From positions 21,593-85,592 of the forward strand of contig ONNR01000017.1 of assembly GCA_900319235.1 (NCBI GenBank): DNA of 64,000 nucleotides, read 5' to 3'. The position numbers and the translations under genes were made by a program. Source of the stretch: an uncultured Prevotellaceae bacterium (lineage in GTDB: Bacteria > Bacteroidota > Bacteroidia > Bacteroidales > UBA3663). Positions 25,253 to 34,432 of this stretch are shown one piece after another. Under the pieces are notes generated by a model. It ran no database searches, was not told the origin of the DNA, and saw only the letters and a program-made list of their open reading frames with translations. Numbering within the stretch: the first letter of the stretch is position 1; each line of letters opens with the position of its first letter.

Positions 25253-28200
25253 ATGCGAACTATAACCCATCTGCTGACACTTGCCCTCTGCGTGATGTCG
25301 TTCTCACTGCAGGCCGACACCCTGCCATCGTGCCTCGACAGCAAGTCATTTGCCGCCCATTGGACCATCGAAAGCGAGTCGCCCGACTACCGCATCCAAT
25401 TCCTTGGAGACACACTCGAAGTAACTTCGCCCAAAGGGATGACAATCTGGCGCAACGAAAGGATGGAGGGACGCACCATCATCGAATACGACGCCTGCCT
25501 GATGGACGAGGGCAGGGAAGGAGACCGCGTGAGCGACCTCAACTGCTTCTGGATGGCTACAGACCCCATGGTTAAGGACGGCTCAGTATTCACACGCATG
25601 AAGCAACGACAGGGCATCTTCAAGAACTGTTACACCCTGCAACTGTATTATCTGGGCTATGGTGGCAACTACAACAAGACGACCCGCTTCCGCCGATACC
25701 AGGGGGAGGCCAACCAAGGAGGAGAATCCTATCCCGTGCCAGCCATCCTGCAGGAATACACCGACGAGGCACATCTAAATGTGCCCAACCAGTGGCGACA
25801 CATCCGCATCGAAGCCGATGGCTCACGAATCCGCTACTTCATCGACGGGGAATGCCTTGTGGACTTCCGCGATCCACGACCTTTGACCAGCGGATGGTTC
25901 GGCGTGCGTACCACTTGGAGCCGCCTGCGACTCACAAACTTTTCTTGTCGTACCGAACCCCTCTCCGAATCACCAACTACGGGAATCACCCTGCATTGGA
26001 TCGAACGTCCTACCGAAGACACCATTGCCGTGCGTTTCGGCGTTCCTTTCGAAAGAGGCAAGGTGCACCCCAATGACCAGTTCCGCCTGAATGGAAATGA
26101 CATCGAATGCTATCCATTGGCCTATTGGCCCGACGGTTCGCTGAAATGGGCAGGATTCACAGGCCTTGCCACGAATGCCGAAAGTTATTCGCTCCGACAA
26201 TTGTCAGCCCAAGAAATCAAGGCCAAGAAAAAAGACAAGCAGAAGAACGGCACACAACCTGGATTGGAACTCCGCAAGACAGCAGAACAATACATTATAA
26301 AGAATGGTGACAATCTCATCTTTCTGCCAATAGGCGAAGGGAGCACCTGTCTGCTCGATAGTCTGCTGTACCAAGGACAGGCGACATACCAGCGTTTGCG
26401 CGTGTGTGCGGACGAAAAGGATGGACGTACTGACAGCGTCTGCATCGAGCGTCAAAGCGTGCAGCAGATTGTGGTAAAATGCTGCGGAACTGCCGACGGA
26501 CTCCCTCACATCGTGCGACTCTATATCAATGCGGGGAGCCCTACCCTCCGCTTAGTACATTCGCTCATCTATAATCGCAACGATAAGCAACCTGCTCCGC
26601 AAAGTCTCTGCATACGTGCAGACGTTCCCCTTCGTCAACAGACCTACAACCGCCATGTGGCTTTCACACTCGACGAAGGCAGACTTTGGCATGAGCCTGT
26701 GCAGCCCGTCACCGGACGACGCACCCTTTCGCTCGACGGCAACGGAAGAGGCCCCGAAGAGATGTATCACCAGCAGATGCTCGGCAAGGCTTTGCCCGAA
26801 CTCGAGGCATTCGACGACCGCAACCAGGGTTATCTCCACGATTGGGCGACTTGGGACCGCTATCGCCTGTCGCAACTTCTCGACGAAGGTTTTTCGATTC
26901 GCAAGAGTGCCAAGCCTGCGCCACAGACGCCATGGATAGGTACACTCAATGGCCGGCGCAGCACGGGAGGATGTTTCGTAGGAGAAGCTGGACGCGGGCT
27001 TGCCATGGCCATGCACGACTTCTGGCAAAGCTATCCTTCGACGCTCCTCATCGAAGGGGCGACACAACCGCTTGCCACCGTGTCACTTTACCTGTGGAGC
27101 CCAGAGGCCGAGCCGATGGACATGCGCCACTACGACACCGAAGCCCATGGCCTGGAAGCATCCTACGAGGACATCCAGGAAGGCATGAGCACACCCGAAG
27201 GAATAGGACGAACATCGACTGTGATGCTTCGTCCTACCTTGGGATACCCGGGTGACGAAGCGCTCACTTCGCTTTTCCAAACGTTGACGCAGGAGCCGCA
27301 ACTCATCTGCACACCCCAGTACCTGCATACTCAACGCGCTTTCGGCGTTTGGAGTCTGCCTGACCCAATGTATGCTGACATCGAACAGCAACTGACCTAC
27401 TGGTCGGACTTCTACGTAAACGAAGTGGAGCGGCGCCATTGGTACGGATTCTGGAACTATGGCGACGTGATGCATGCCTACGACAACGAACGTCAGGAAT
27501 GGCGCTACGACATCGGTGGCTTTGCCTGGGACAATACGGAACTTGCCTCCAACATGATGCTGTGGTACAACTTCCTGCGCACAGGGCGCGCCGACCTATG
27601 GCGAATGGCAGTGGCCATGACTCGCCATACCAGCGAGGTCGATGTCTATCACGATGGTCCATTCAAGGGTCTCGGTTCGCGTCATAACGTCAGTCATTGG
27701 GGTTGTGGCTCAAAGGAAGCCCGCATCAGCCAAGCGCTCTGGAACCGCTTCTACTATTATCTGAGCGGTGGTGACGAACGTCTGGGCGAACTTATGTCGG
27801 CACAACGCGACCTCGACACGCTGCTCTACCGTATCGACCCAATGCGCCTGGCAGAGCCTCGCGGCATGTATCCCTGTACTGCTCCAGCACGTCTGCGTAT
27901 AGGTCCCGACTGGATGGCCTACGCCGCCAACTGGATGACCGAATACGAACGTACACAGAATCCGCACTATTGGACAAAGATGCTCAACGGAATGGAAAGT
28001 ATCAGTCAGATGCCCCTTGGAATCTTCAGTGGACCGAAGGCATTGGGTTACGATCCTGCCACCGGACGTCTGAGTTGGGAAGGCGACCCGAAGATGGAGA
28101 ATACCAACCATCTACTTTCCCTCATGGGAGGCACCGAATTCATGGGCGAACTGCTGCTCATCGACGAAGTACCTGATGCCTGGCGACGCACCTGGCTCAA

Positions 28201-28486
28201 CTATTGCACCGAGTATCGCCAACGCGCCATCAAGGGAAAACACAACGGCTATCCAATGGCACGACTGGCGGCCTATGCCCATTGGCAATCGGCTCTTGAA
28301 CCAACAACGGTTTCCCGAGACGAACTCTACCAGAACACCATGGTGGAATATGAGCGAGGCATACAGACTCCTGACCGATTCTCGACCAACGGCATATCCA
28401 CCTGGGCACTCGATGCCATCTATATGCTGGAAGTTTGTCCACCCCCACTCCATAAGAGCGAGGAAAATAGCCCTCAAAAGCACTAA
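25253..28486 (+). CDS. Large exported protein: DUF6250 domain plus PcRGLX/YetA-like (rhamnogalacturonan exolyase-type) domains
   Basis: A 1077-residue protein from ATG 25253, which begins a good signal peptide (LLTLALCVMSFSLQADT). Upstream in-frame codons overlap mdh and are rejected. Residues about 25-230 match the DUF6250 beta-sandwich (WTIESESPDYRIQFLGD; YDACLMDEGREGDRVSDLN). The rest looks like the PcRGLX/YetA family: an N-terminal module (TGITLHWIERPTEDTIAVRFGVPF and YWPDGSLKWAGF), then a central sandwich and an alpha/alpha barrel (WYGFWNYGDVMHAYD; HNVSHWGCGSKEARISQALW). Family members include the Penicillium rhamnogalacturonan exolyase (PL26). A pectin-side-chain substrate is inferred, not proven. 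Confidence 0.8.
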   Translation: MRTITHLLTLALCVMSFSLQADTLPSCLDSKSFAAHWTIESESPDYRIQFLGDTLEVTSPKGMTIWRNERMEGRTIIEYDACLMDEGREGDRVSDLNCFWMATDPMVKDGSVFTRMKQRQGIFKNCYTLQLYYLGYGGNYNKTTRFRRYQGEANQGGESYPVPAILQEYTDEAHLNVPNQWRHIRIEADGSRIRYFIDGECLVDFRDPRPLTSGWFGVRTTWSRLRLTNFSCRTEPLSESPTTGITLHWIERPTEDTIAVRFGVPFERGKVHPNDQFRLNGNDIECYPLAYWPDGSLKWAGFTGLATNAESYSLRQLSAQEIKAKKKDKQKNGTQPGLELRKTAEQYIIKNGDNLIFLPIGEGSTCLLDSLLYQGQATYQRLRVCADEKDGRTDSVCIERQSVQQIVVKCCGTADGLPHIVRLYINAGSPTLRLVHSLIYNRNDKQPAPQSLCIRADVPLRQQTYNRHVAFTLDEGRLWHEPVQPVTGRRTLSLDGNGRGPEEMYHQQMLGKALPELEAFDDRNQGYLHDWATWDRYRLSQLLDEGFSIRKSAKPAPQTPWIGTLNGRRSTGGCFVGEAGRGLAMAMHDFWQSYPSTLLIEGATQPLATVSLYLWSPEAEPMDMRHYDTEAHGLEASYEDIQEGMSTPEGIGRTSTVMLRPTLGYPGDEALTSLFQTLTQEPQLICTPQYLHTQRAFGVWSLPDPMYADIEQQLTYWSDFYVNEVERRHWYGFWNYGDVMHAYDNERQEWRYDIGGFAWDNTELASNMMLWYNFLRTGRADLWRMAVAMTRHTSEVDVYHDGPFKGLGSRHNVSHWGCGSKEARISQALWNRFYYYLSGGDERLGELMSAQRDLDTLLYRIDPMRLAEPRGMYPCTAPARLRIGPDWMAYAANWMTEYERTQNPHYWTKMLNGMESISQMPLGIFSGPKALGYDPATGRLSWEGDPKMENTNHLLSLMGGTEFMGELLLIDEVPDAWRRTWLNYCTEYRQRAIKGKHNGYPMARLAAYAHWQSALEPTTVSRDELYQNTMVEYERGIQTPDRFSTNGISTWALDAIYMLEVCPPPLHKSEENSPQKH

Positions 28487-28565
28487 GAATGACCGTAAAT
28501 CTCCAAAAATGGAGGTTGATAGCCAAATTTTGTGTAAAAAGTGAACATGTTTGTGTTTTTTTTCG

Positions 28566-28573
28566 TACCTTTG
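28566..28573 (+). promoter_or_regulatory. -7 box four bases from the TsaC-like start
   Basis: TACCTTTG, then CCAC, then ATG at 28578. This predicts a leaderless transcript. No TTTG lies at the standard -33 distance. Confidence 0.6.
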
Positions 28574-28577
28574 CCAC

Positions 28578-29162
28578 ATGAACGAAGAAGAAAAACAGAA
28601 GTTCAAGCTAGCGATTGACGAAGCTTTGAAGGTGCTCAACCGCGGAGGCGTCATCCTTTACCCCACCGACACCGTGTGGGGACTTGGCTGTGATGCCACC
28701 AATAGCGAGGCCGTCAAAAGAATCTTCGAGATCAAGCGCCGCTCCGATTCGAAAGCTATGCTTTCGCTGGTCGATGCCATAGGACGTGTCGACTATTATT
28801 TCTCGCGTGTACCCGAGATTGCCTGGGACCTGTGGGAAGTGGCCGACAAGCCGCTGACCCTTATCCTCCCACGGGCTCGCAACGTAGCATCCGAACTTAT
28901 TGCCGACGATGGCACGATGGGCATGCGCATCACCAACGAACCCGTCAGTCACACCATCTGCGCCCGTCTTAAACGACCGTTGGTAAGCACCAGCGCCAAT
29001 ATCAGTGGACAACCGACCGCACGTTGCTTCGCCGACATCAGCGACGAAATCAAGCAGGCTGTAGACTATATTGTTCCACTTCGTCAAGACGAGACCGCCA
29101 ATCCTGCACCCTCTGGCATCATCAAGGTGGGTGACGGGGGAGAAGTACAGGTAATCAGATAA
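28578..29162 (+). CDS. Threonylcarbamoyl-AMP synthase (TsaC/Sua5 family)
   Basis: A 194-residue cytoplasmic protein from ATG 28578. It has the full YrdC set: GGVILYPTDTVWGLGCDATN, an IKRRSDSKAMLSL block with the ATP/threonine-binding KR-x-x-x-K, DKPLTLILP, GMRITNEPVSH, and the STSANISGQPT block near residue 145. It condenses threonine, bicarbonate and ATP to threonylcarbamoyl-AMP, the first step of t6A37 tRNA modification. Compared with the paralog at 14855-15484 this copy keeps the canonical motifs, so it is the likelier t6A enzyme. An alternative upstream start lies before the -7 box and is excluded. Confidence 0.9.
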   Translation: MNEEEKQKFKLAIDEALKVLNRGGVILYPTDTVWGLGCDATNSEAVKRIFEIKRRSDSKAMLSLVDAIGRVDYYFSRVPEIAWDLWEVADKPLTLILPRARNVASELIADDGTMGMRITNEPVSHTICARLKRPLVSTSANISGQPTARCFADISDEIKQAVDYIVPLRQDETANPAPSGIIKVGDGGEVQVIR

Positions 29163-29164
29163 TG

Positions 29165-29273
29165 TTATGAAAGGTTCTGAAAAGTTTAGAAAAGTTCGAA
29201 AGGTTCACCCTTCAGAACATCTCAGAACCCTTCAGAACATCTCAGAACCCTTCAGAACATCTCAGAACCCCTT
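29165..29273. repeat. CTTCAGAACATCTCAGAAC intergenic repeat
   Basis: Three direct 20-base copies of CCCTTCAGAACATCTCAGAA (29208-29267), preceded by a diverged inverted series GGTTCTGAAAAGTTTAGAAAAG (29172-29206). The arms can pair. It fills the gap before the sugar transferase gene and runs to within a few bases of its GTG start. Confidence 0.75.
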
Positions 29274-29278
29274 TAAAA

Positions 29279-30694
29279 GTGAATCAAAACGCACAACGCA
29301 TCAGGTATATCATTGGCGACCTGCTGGCCACTGCAGCCGGCTGGTTGAGTTTCTACATATACCGATTTGATGTCACAGGCTTCCTTACCGTACCGACGCT
29401 TCTTGAATATCTGACGTTGCCGCAAGTCGAACTCAACCTGATACTTGGTCCTTTTGCCTGGTTGGCGCTCTATGCATTTTCGGGATACTACCAGAATCCC
29501 TATTTCAAGTCGCAGACCGACGAACTGCAGGTGACTTTCTGGTCGGTCGTTGTCGGTACCCTGGTGGCATTCTTTGCCATGGTGATCGATGATGTACCCT
29601 TTATCAACGACGAGGATATCGCCGTGCTGAAGATTGTCCACATCTCGCCCAAGACCTATCTGCAGATCCTACTGACCTTGTTCGGCTGCATCTTTGTCCC
29701 TGTCTACCTGGTGCGCTATCTGATCACACATCACGTCAATGGACAAATCCAGAGCGGACGTCTTGGCCTTCGAACCCTGCTCATCGGCGAGGGCAAGGCG
29801 GCACAATTGCTGCAACGCGAACTGAAGGCTGAGAAACGACAGAATGGTTATCTTATCATCAAGACAGTGCCCGACACAGCCAGTTACGAGGAGATACGGA
29901 AAGTGGTCGATGAAAACCTCATCGAAGCCTTCCTACTTGCCCCCGACAAACACGATGTGCGCATCATCAACCATCGTGTCTATGAACTACTGCCCCTCGA
30001 ATTGCCCATCCGCATGAAGGCTAGCAACGAGGAGATTCTCAACGGACAGGTTCACACCGACTCGCTGACCACTCTGCCCATGATACAATACAGCACCGAC
30101 CTGCTGAGTCCCTTCAAACGCAACCTGAAACGTCTTGCCGACATCATAAGCGCCGCCTTGGCACTCATCCTCCTGTCGCCACTCTTCCTCATTGTGGCTA
30201 TCATCATCCGTCGCGATTCAAAGGGGCCTGTATTCTTCAGTCAATGGCGTATCGGGCGTTCAGGCAAACCATTCCGCATCATCAAGTTCCGATCGATGCG
30301 CACCGATGCCGAGCAGGATGGTCCACGTCTCTCTTCGACTATGGACCGACGCATCACTAAAGTGGGACGCTATCTGCGCAAATACCGCATCGACGAACTG
30401 CCGCAGTTCTGGAATGTACTGAAGGGCGATATGAGCCTCGTAGGGCCACGTCCCGAACGCGACTACTACATCCGCCAGATTATGGACATTGCCCCCTACT
30501 ATTCGAAACTCCTACAGGTGCGTCCAGGCATCACTTCGTGGGGTATGGTCAAGTATGGATATGCTTCCACGGTCTTCCAAATGGTCGAACGCATGCGCTA
30601 CGACCTGATGTATATCAACAACTGCTCCATAGCCGTCGATTTGAAGATCCTTGGCTTTACGGTGCGCACAGTACTTACGGGGAAAGGAATCTAA
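29279..30694 (+). CDS. Polyprenyl-phosphate sugar phosphotransferase (exopolysaccharide initiation)
   Basis: A 471-residue membrane enzyme starting at GTG 29279. The N-terminal half has four transmembrane helices and a CoA-binding-like (Rossmann) region around RTLLIGEGKAAQLLQREL. A fifth helix (ALALILLSPLFLIVAIII) leads to the bacterial sugar transferase domain with GPVFFSQWRIGRSGKPF, IKFRSMRTDAE, RITKVGRYLRKYRIDELPQ and GDMSLVGPRPER. Such enzymes move a sugar-1-phosphate from a UDP-sugar to undecaprenyl phosphate and start repeat-unit synthesis for capsule or exopolysaccharide. No other glycan genes are adjacent; the accessory cluster lies 24 kb away. Confidence 0.9.
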   Translation: MNQNAQRIRYIIGDLLATAAGWLSFYIYRFDVTGFLTVPTLLEYLTLPQVELNLILGPFAWLALYAFSGYYQNPYFKSQTDELQVTFWSVVVGTLVAFFAMVIDDVPFINDEDIAVLKIVHISPKTYLQILLTLFGCIFVPVYLVRYLITHHVNGQIQSGRLGLRTLLIGEGKAAQLLQRELKAEKRQNGYLIIKTVPDTASYEEIRKVVDENLIEAFLLAPDKHDVRIINHRVYELLPLELPIRMKASNEEILNGQVHTDSLTTLPMIQYSTDLLSPFKRNLKRLADIISAALALILLSPLFLIVAIIIRRDSKGPVFFSQWRIGRSGKPFRIIKFRSMRTDAEQDGPRLSSTMDRRITKVGRYLRKYRIDELPQFWNVLKGDMSLVGPRPERDYYIRQIMDIAPYYSKLLQVRPGITSWGMVKYGYASTVFQMVERMRYDLMYINNCSIAVDLKILGFTVRTVLTGKGI

Positions 30695-30778
30695 GGAGCC
30701 AGGGGCTAAGAGCGGTTAAGAAGGGTTAGGAAGCAGCCTTGTTTGGCTGCTAAAAAAAGAGGTAAAGAAAGAATCGAA

Positions 30779-32596
30779 ATGTTTGGATTATTGCATAAAA
30801 TGGTCGAACGGATTGTCACTTGGCGAGAGAAGCATCTCACCGAGCAACAGTTCGTGCTGATTCTCGCCTTCTTCACCGGACTGGCGGGAGCATCGGCCGC
30901 ATTGATTCTGAAATGGCTCATTCATACCTTCCAGCACCTGCTCACGATGTATTTCGTAGTCGATGGAGCCAACTACCTCTATCTGCTCTATCCTGTGGTC
31001 GGCATCCTCATTGCCGGACTCTTCGTCCGCTATGTGGTACGTGACGACATCGGACATGGTGTGACCAAGATCCTCTACGCCATCTCGCAACGTAAGTCGA
31101 TCATCAAGGCGCACAACATGTACACCTCGGTCATCGCTTCGTCGGTAACCATCGGCTTCGGTGGATCGGTGGGTGCCGAGGCACCTATCGTCCTCACGGG
31201 TTCGGCCATCGGCTCCAACCTGGGACGACTCTTCCGCATGGACCAGCATACGTTGATGATCCTGCTGGGTTGCGGAGCCACTGCAGGTATCGCCGGCATC
31301 TTTAAGGCTCCTATTGCCGGACTGCTGTTCACCGTCGAGGTGCTTATGCTCGACCTCACCGCCTATTCCATCATGCCGCTGCTCATCTCGGCAGTGACCG
31401 CTGCCTCGGTGGCCTATATCGTCGAAGGCTCGCGTGCCCTCTTCTACTTCACCGAGACAATGGATTTCTCCATCGAACGTCTTCCCTACGTGATTCTGCT
31501 CGGCATCTTCTGCGGCTTCGCCTCGCTCTACTTCACCCGCACCACGTTCGTAGCCGAGGATTTCTTCAAGAAGGTCACCAGCCCTTGGCAGAAATGGATC
31601 ATCGGCGGACTCTTCCTAAGCATCGTCATCTTCCTCTTCCCACCACTCTACGGTGAAGGCTACGATGCCATCCAACACATCTACAACGGACAGTATCATG
31701 ACATCACCGCAGGCTCAATCTTCTATGACCTCGACCGTATCTCGCACACTTTAGGCATTCCCAATGCTTCGTTCTGGGTGCTCTCGGGATTCATTCTCCT
31801 CGTAATGCTCACCAAGTCATTTGCCACGGCAGCGACCAATGGAGGAGGCGGTTGCGGCGGTACGTTTGCTCCATCCCTGTTCCTGGGCAACTTTGCAGGC
31901 TTCCTTTTCGCCTATATGCTCAACAAGGCAGGCATCTTCACCTTCCTCTCCGAGCAGAACTTCGCCGTGATGGGTATGGCAGCAGTAATGTCGGGCGTAA
32001 TGCATGCCCCGCTTATGGGCGTCTTCCTTTCAGCCGAACTGACAGGACGTTTCGACCTCTTCCTCCCCTTGATGATTGCATCGTGCCTCTCCTACGGCAC
32101 CATCCGCATCTTCGAACCCTACTCAATCTATACCCGTCGTTTGGCACTCAAGGGCGAACTCATCACCCATCACAAGGACAAGGCCGTGCTCACGATGCTT
32201 AGCATGGATGACCTCATCCTGCATGACTATCCAGTGCTCCATCCGCAGATGATGCTTGGTGAGCTCGTCAAACTCATCTCCACGCAGGCCCACAATCACT
32301 TCCCAGTCTGCGACGAGGGCGGTACCTTTGTCGGCATCGTCACGCTCAACGACCTCCGCAACATCATGTTCCAGCCGCGTCTCTACGAACGGATGACGGT
32401 GGCCGACATCATGATCGGTCCAAAGGGAAAGATTCCGTCCGATATGAACATGGCAGAAGTGATGAACCTCTTCGACACGACAGGTGCATGGACCTTGCCT
32501 GTCATCGACAATCAGGGCAAATATGTGGGCATGATGTCACGACAGCACCTCTATGAGACCTATCGTGCCCTTTTGAAACAGTTCAGCGAAGATTGA
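30779..32596 (+). CDS. ClC-family chloride channel/transporter with CBS pair
   Basis: A 605-residue membrane protein from ATG 30779; a TTG at 30743 is less likely because it lies in repeat-like DNA. About eleven hydrophobic helices carry the ClC selectivity motifs: GGSVGAEAPIVLTGSAIGS (equivalent of GREGP, with the gating Glu) and GGGCGGTFAPSLFLG (GxFxP). The C-terminal 130 residues hold two CBS domains (LILHDYPVLHPQMMLGELV; TVADIMIGPKGKIPSDMN), probably binding adenine nucleotides. It mediates Cl- channel or Cl-/H+ exchange function. No clear operon partner. Confidence 0.92.
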   Translation: MFGLLHKMVERIVTWREKHLTEQQFVLILAFFTGLAGASAALILKWLIHTFQHLLTMYFVVDGANYLYLLYPVVGILIAGLFVRYVVRDDIGHGVTKILYAISQRKSIIKAHNMYTSVIASSVTIGFGGSVGAEAPIVLTGSAIGSNLGRLFRMDQHTLMILLGCGATAGIAGIFKAPIAGLLFTVEVLMLDLTAYSIMPLLISAVTAASVAYIVEGSRALFYFTETMDFSIERLPYVILLGIFCGFASLYFTRTTFVAEDFFKKVTSPWQKWIIGGLFLSIVIFLFPPLYGEGYDAIQHIYNGQYHDITAGSIFYDLDRISHTLGIPNASFWVLSGFILLVMLTKSFATAATNGGGGCGGTFAPSLFLGNFAGFLFAYMLNKAGIFTFLSEQNFAVMGMAAVMSGVMHAPLMGVFLSAELTGRFDLFLPLMIASCLSYGTIRIFEPYSIYTRRLALKGELITHHKDKAVLTMLSMDDLILHDYPVLHPQMMLGELVKLISTQAHNHFPVCDEGGTFVGIVTLNDLRNIMFQPRLYERMTVADIMIGPKGKIPSDMNMAEVMNLFDTTGAWTLPVIDNQGKYVGMMSRQHLYETYRALLKQFSED

Positions 32597-32705
32597 TTAA
32601 CAAATCGCTCCTTTGGATGAAAAAAGGCAGCGCGATTAAACCGCATCGCCTCCTTTCGGTCATAATGCTGAAAACGAAACAGAAACAATAAAACCTATTA
32701 CGATT

Positions 32706-33491
32706 ATGAAAAAGACAATCACCCGCATCAGCGCTGTGCTCATCCTCCTTGCAGTGGGCATCACCTCGGTCATTGCCCAACCCAGCCGTCATCATCATCG
32801 TGCAGGCTATCGCAGCGATGGTTTCATCCGTGGCGTGCGCGACGTTCACACTGTGGCCAGTACTGCCATGTTGGGCTACGGCATCGCATCTTTGGACGAC
32901 TATACGGGCATCCGCTTCGGTTATAATGCAGCCTCGCTCCGTACCGACGGCTTCGACGACGTGTCAAGCGACGTCCAGTCGGGTGCCAGTGTCGGCATCG
33001 TCTTCGGCTGGTATCTCGGCAAAACTCCCATCATCATTGAACCTGGCCTCTACTACTCATTCAAAGGTGGCAAGCTCGATGGCTTTGAGCGCCAATATGA
33101 TTCACGTACTCGTCTGAAGACCAATATGCACATGTTCGAAATCCCGCTCGTCTTCAAGTATGAAGTGCAATACCACAATGCCGGTGTTTGCCTCCATCCC
33201 TTCTTCGGTGGTTTCCTGGCCTTCGGCATCGGCGGCAAAACCAAGAGTGTGGAAGGCAACTACACTGACAGTTGGGATACCTTCTCTGATGGAGCTGGCC
33301 AACTCGGACGCACCGACGCAGGTCTCCGTATGGGATGCGGCCTCGGAGTGGATCACTTCTACCTTGAATTGGCCTACGACTGCGGTCTTGTCAACCTGGC
33401 CAGCGACCAATACGACTACTTCGGCTTCAACAATTACGACAGCGCTATCCGAAGCAACACCATCAGTTTCAGCTTAGGTTTCAACTTCTAA
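32706..33491 (+). CDS. Outer-membrane beta-barrel protein (PorT/OMP_b-brl type)
   Basis: A 261-residue protein with a signal peptide (about 1-25, cut after VIAQ), a short His-rich stretch (SRHHHR) and then alternating beta strands ending in FSLGFNF, the C-terminal Phe typical of outer-membrane barrels. Strands such as SVGIVFGWYLG, IIEPGLYYSFKGGK and MFEIPLVFKYE match the eight-stranded OMP_b-brl_2 pattern common in Bacteroidota. Function is unknown. It stands alone between the ClC gene and an AAGGGA-type repeat. Confidence 0.75.
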   Translation: MKKTITRISAVLILLAVGITSVIAQPSRHHHRAGYRSDGFIRGVRDVHTVASTAMLGYGIASLDDYTGIRFGYNAASLRTDGFDDVSSDVQSGASVGIVFGWYLGKTPIIIEPGLYYSFKGGKLDGFERQYDSRTRLKTNMHMFEIPLVFKYEVQYHNAGVCLHPFFGGFLAFGIGGKTKSVEGNYTDSWDTFSDGAGQLGRTDAGLRMGCGLGVDHFYLELAYDCGLVNLASDQYDYFGFNNYDSAIRSNTISFSLGFNF

Positions 33492-33494
33492 GTT

Positions 33495-33640
33495 CCAAGG
33501 GATATTAAGGGATTCTAAGGGATATGAAAGGATTTTAAAGGACGATTGTTTTATTAGTCCGAACTCCGCCATCCAAAAGTAATGTCCCTTAATATCCCCT
33601 AATATCCCTTGACATCCCTTCATATCCCTACTAATATCCC
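33495..33640. repeat. AAGGGA / TCCCTT inverted element, copy 3
   Basis: Four AAGGGAT(A/T)-type blocks ending AAAGGACGATTG, a 35-base centre, then AGTAATGTCCCTT followed by ATATCCC blocks five times. Layout and end sequences match the copy at 17032-17155. It fills the whole gap between the barrel gene and the double-CBM20 gene. Confidence 0.75.
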
Positions 33641-33654
33641 CTTAACGCACAACC

Positions 33655-34407
33655 ATGATCATCTCTCTTCACGTCGAATACAACGCACAATGGGGCGCAC
33701 AACTTTATGTTACCACAGGCATCAAACCGAAGTTTGCGCAGAAACTTCCTAAAGATGCCATCGAAATGGATAATGATGGCCGCGGCAACTGGTTTGTCGA
33801 TGTTGATGCCAAACGGTTGACGAGCACGCCCTATCACTATGTGCTGGCCTATCAGCGTCGTGTAGTTCGCAACGAGTTCGGCAACGGCCACTTTATTGCA
33901 GGCATCACTGAATCCGAAGGAGTTCCTACCCTCCGTGTCTGGGACAATTGGCGAAGACTGCCTCAGATTCGTAGTTTTTTCTCCCTCGCCTTCCGTCCGC
34001 ACAAGCGCGACAAATCGATTATGCACGACCAGCCCTTCCCTGCCGTCGATATGCTCGATCCCGATCAGTTCACCATGGTTTGTGAAGCCGGCAATCTCAA
34101 GGACGAGTGGGAACTTGCCCTCATCGGCAACGTTCCTGAACTCGGAGCCTGGCAACCCGAGAAAGCCCTGATCATGCAACAAATCAGCCGCAACCTTTGG
34201 AGCGTCAGTTTCTCACGCATCACGCTGAAGTTCCCACTGCGCTTCAAGTTCATCGTCGTGAGTCGTCGCACCCATCAGTTTGTGGCATGGGAAGACTGCA
34301 CCAACCGATTCTTCGAACCCAGCGTTCTGGATCCGGGCGACTCGCTGCTCATCTGCAACCAGCGCTTCACACGTCCCGCCTTCGATGACAAGAATGACAA
34401 CCGATAA
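33655..34407 (+). CDS. Stand-alone tandem CBM20 (starch-binding) protein
   Basis: A 250-residue protein without signal peptide, hence cytoplasmic. The first half begins ISLHVEYNAQWGAQLYV, very like the N-terminus of MalQ proteins of this group. The second half (about 136-240) is a clear CBM20: ALIGNVPELGAWQPEKAL, LWSVSFSRI, then RFKFIVVSRRTHQFVAWEDCTNR with the ligand-binding Trp and the WE-x-x-x-NR end. No catalytic domain follows. It looks like the two carbohydrate-binding modules of a long MalQ encoded as a separate gene, 28 kb from malQ. It could aid glycogen or maltodextrin binding, or be a remnant; the intact frame favours function. Confidence 0.8.
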   Translation: MIISLHVEYNAQWGAQLYVTTGIKPKFAQKLPKDAIEMDNDGRGNWFVDVDAKRLTSTPYHYVLAYQRRVVRNEFGNGHFIAGITESEGVPTLRVWDNWRRLPQIRSFFSLAFRPHKRDKSIMHDQPFPAVDMLDPDQFTMVCEAGNLKDEWELALIGNVPELGAWQPEKALIMQQISRNLWSVSFSRITLKFPLRFKFIVVSRRTHQFVAWEDCTNRFFEPSVLDPGDSLLICNQRFTRPAFDDKNDNR

Positions 34408-34432
34408 ACATCATCAACCAATTTATAGAACA

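Noticed and set aside
30722..30758. Terminator before the ClC gene
   Set aside because: AGCAGCC/GGCTGCT form a hairpin, but on the plus strand it is followed by A, not U; probably part of another repeat tract (GGGTTAGGAAG, also seen near 44990).
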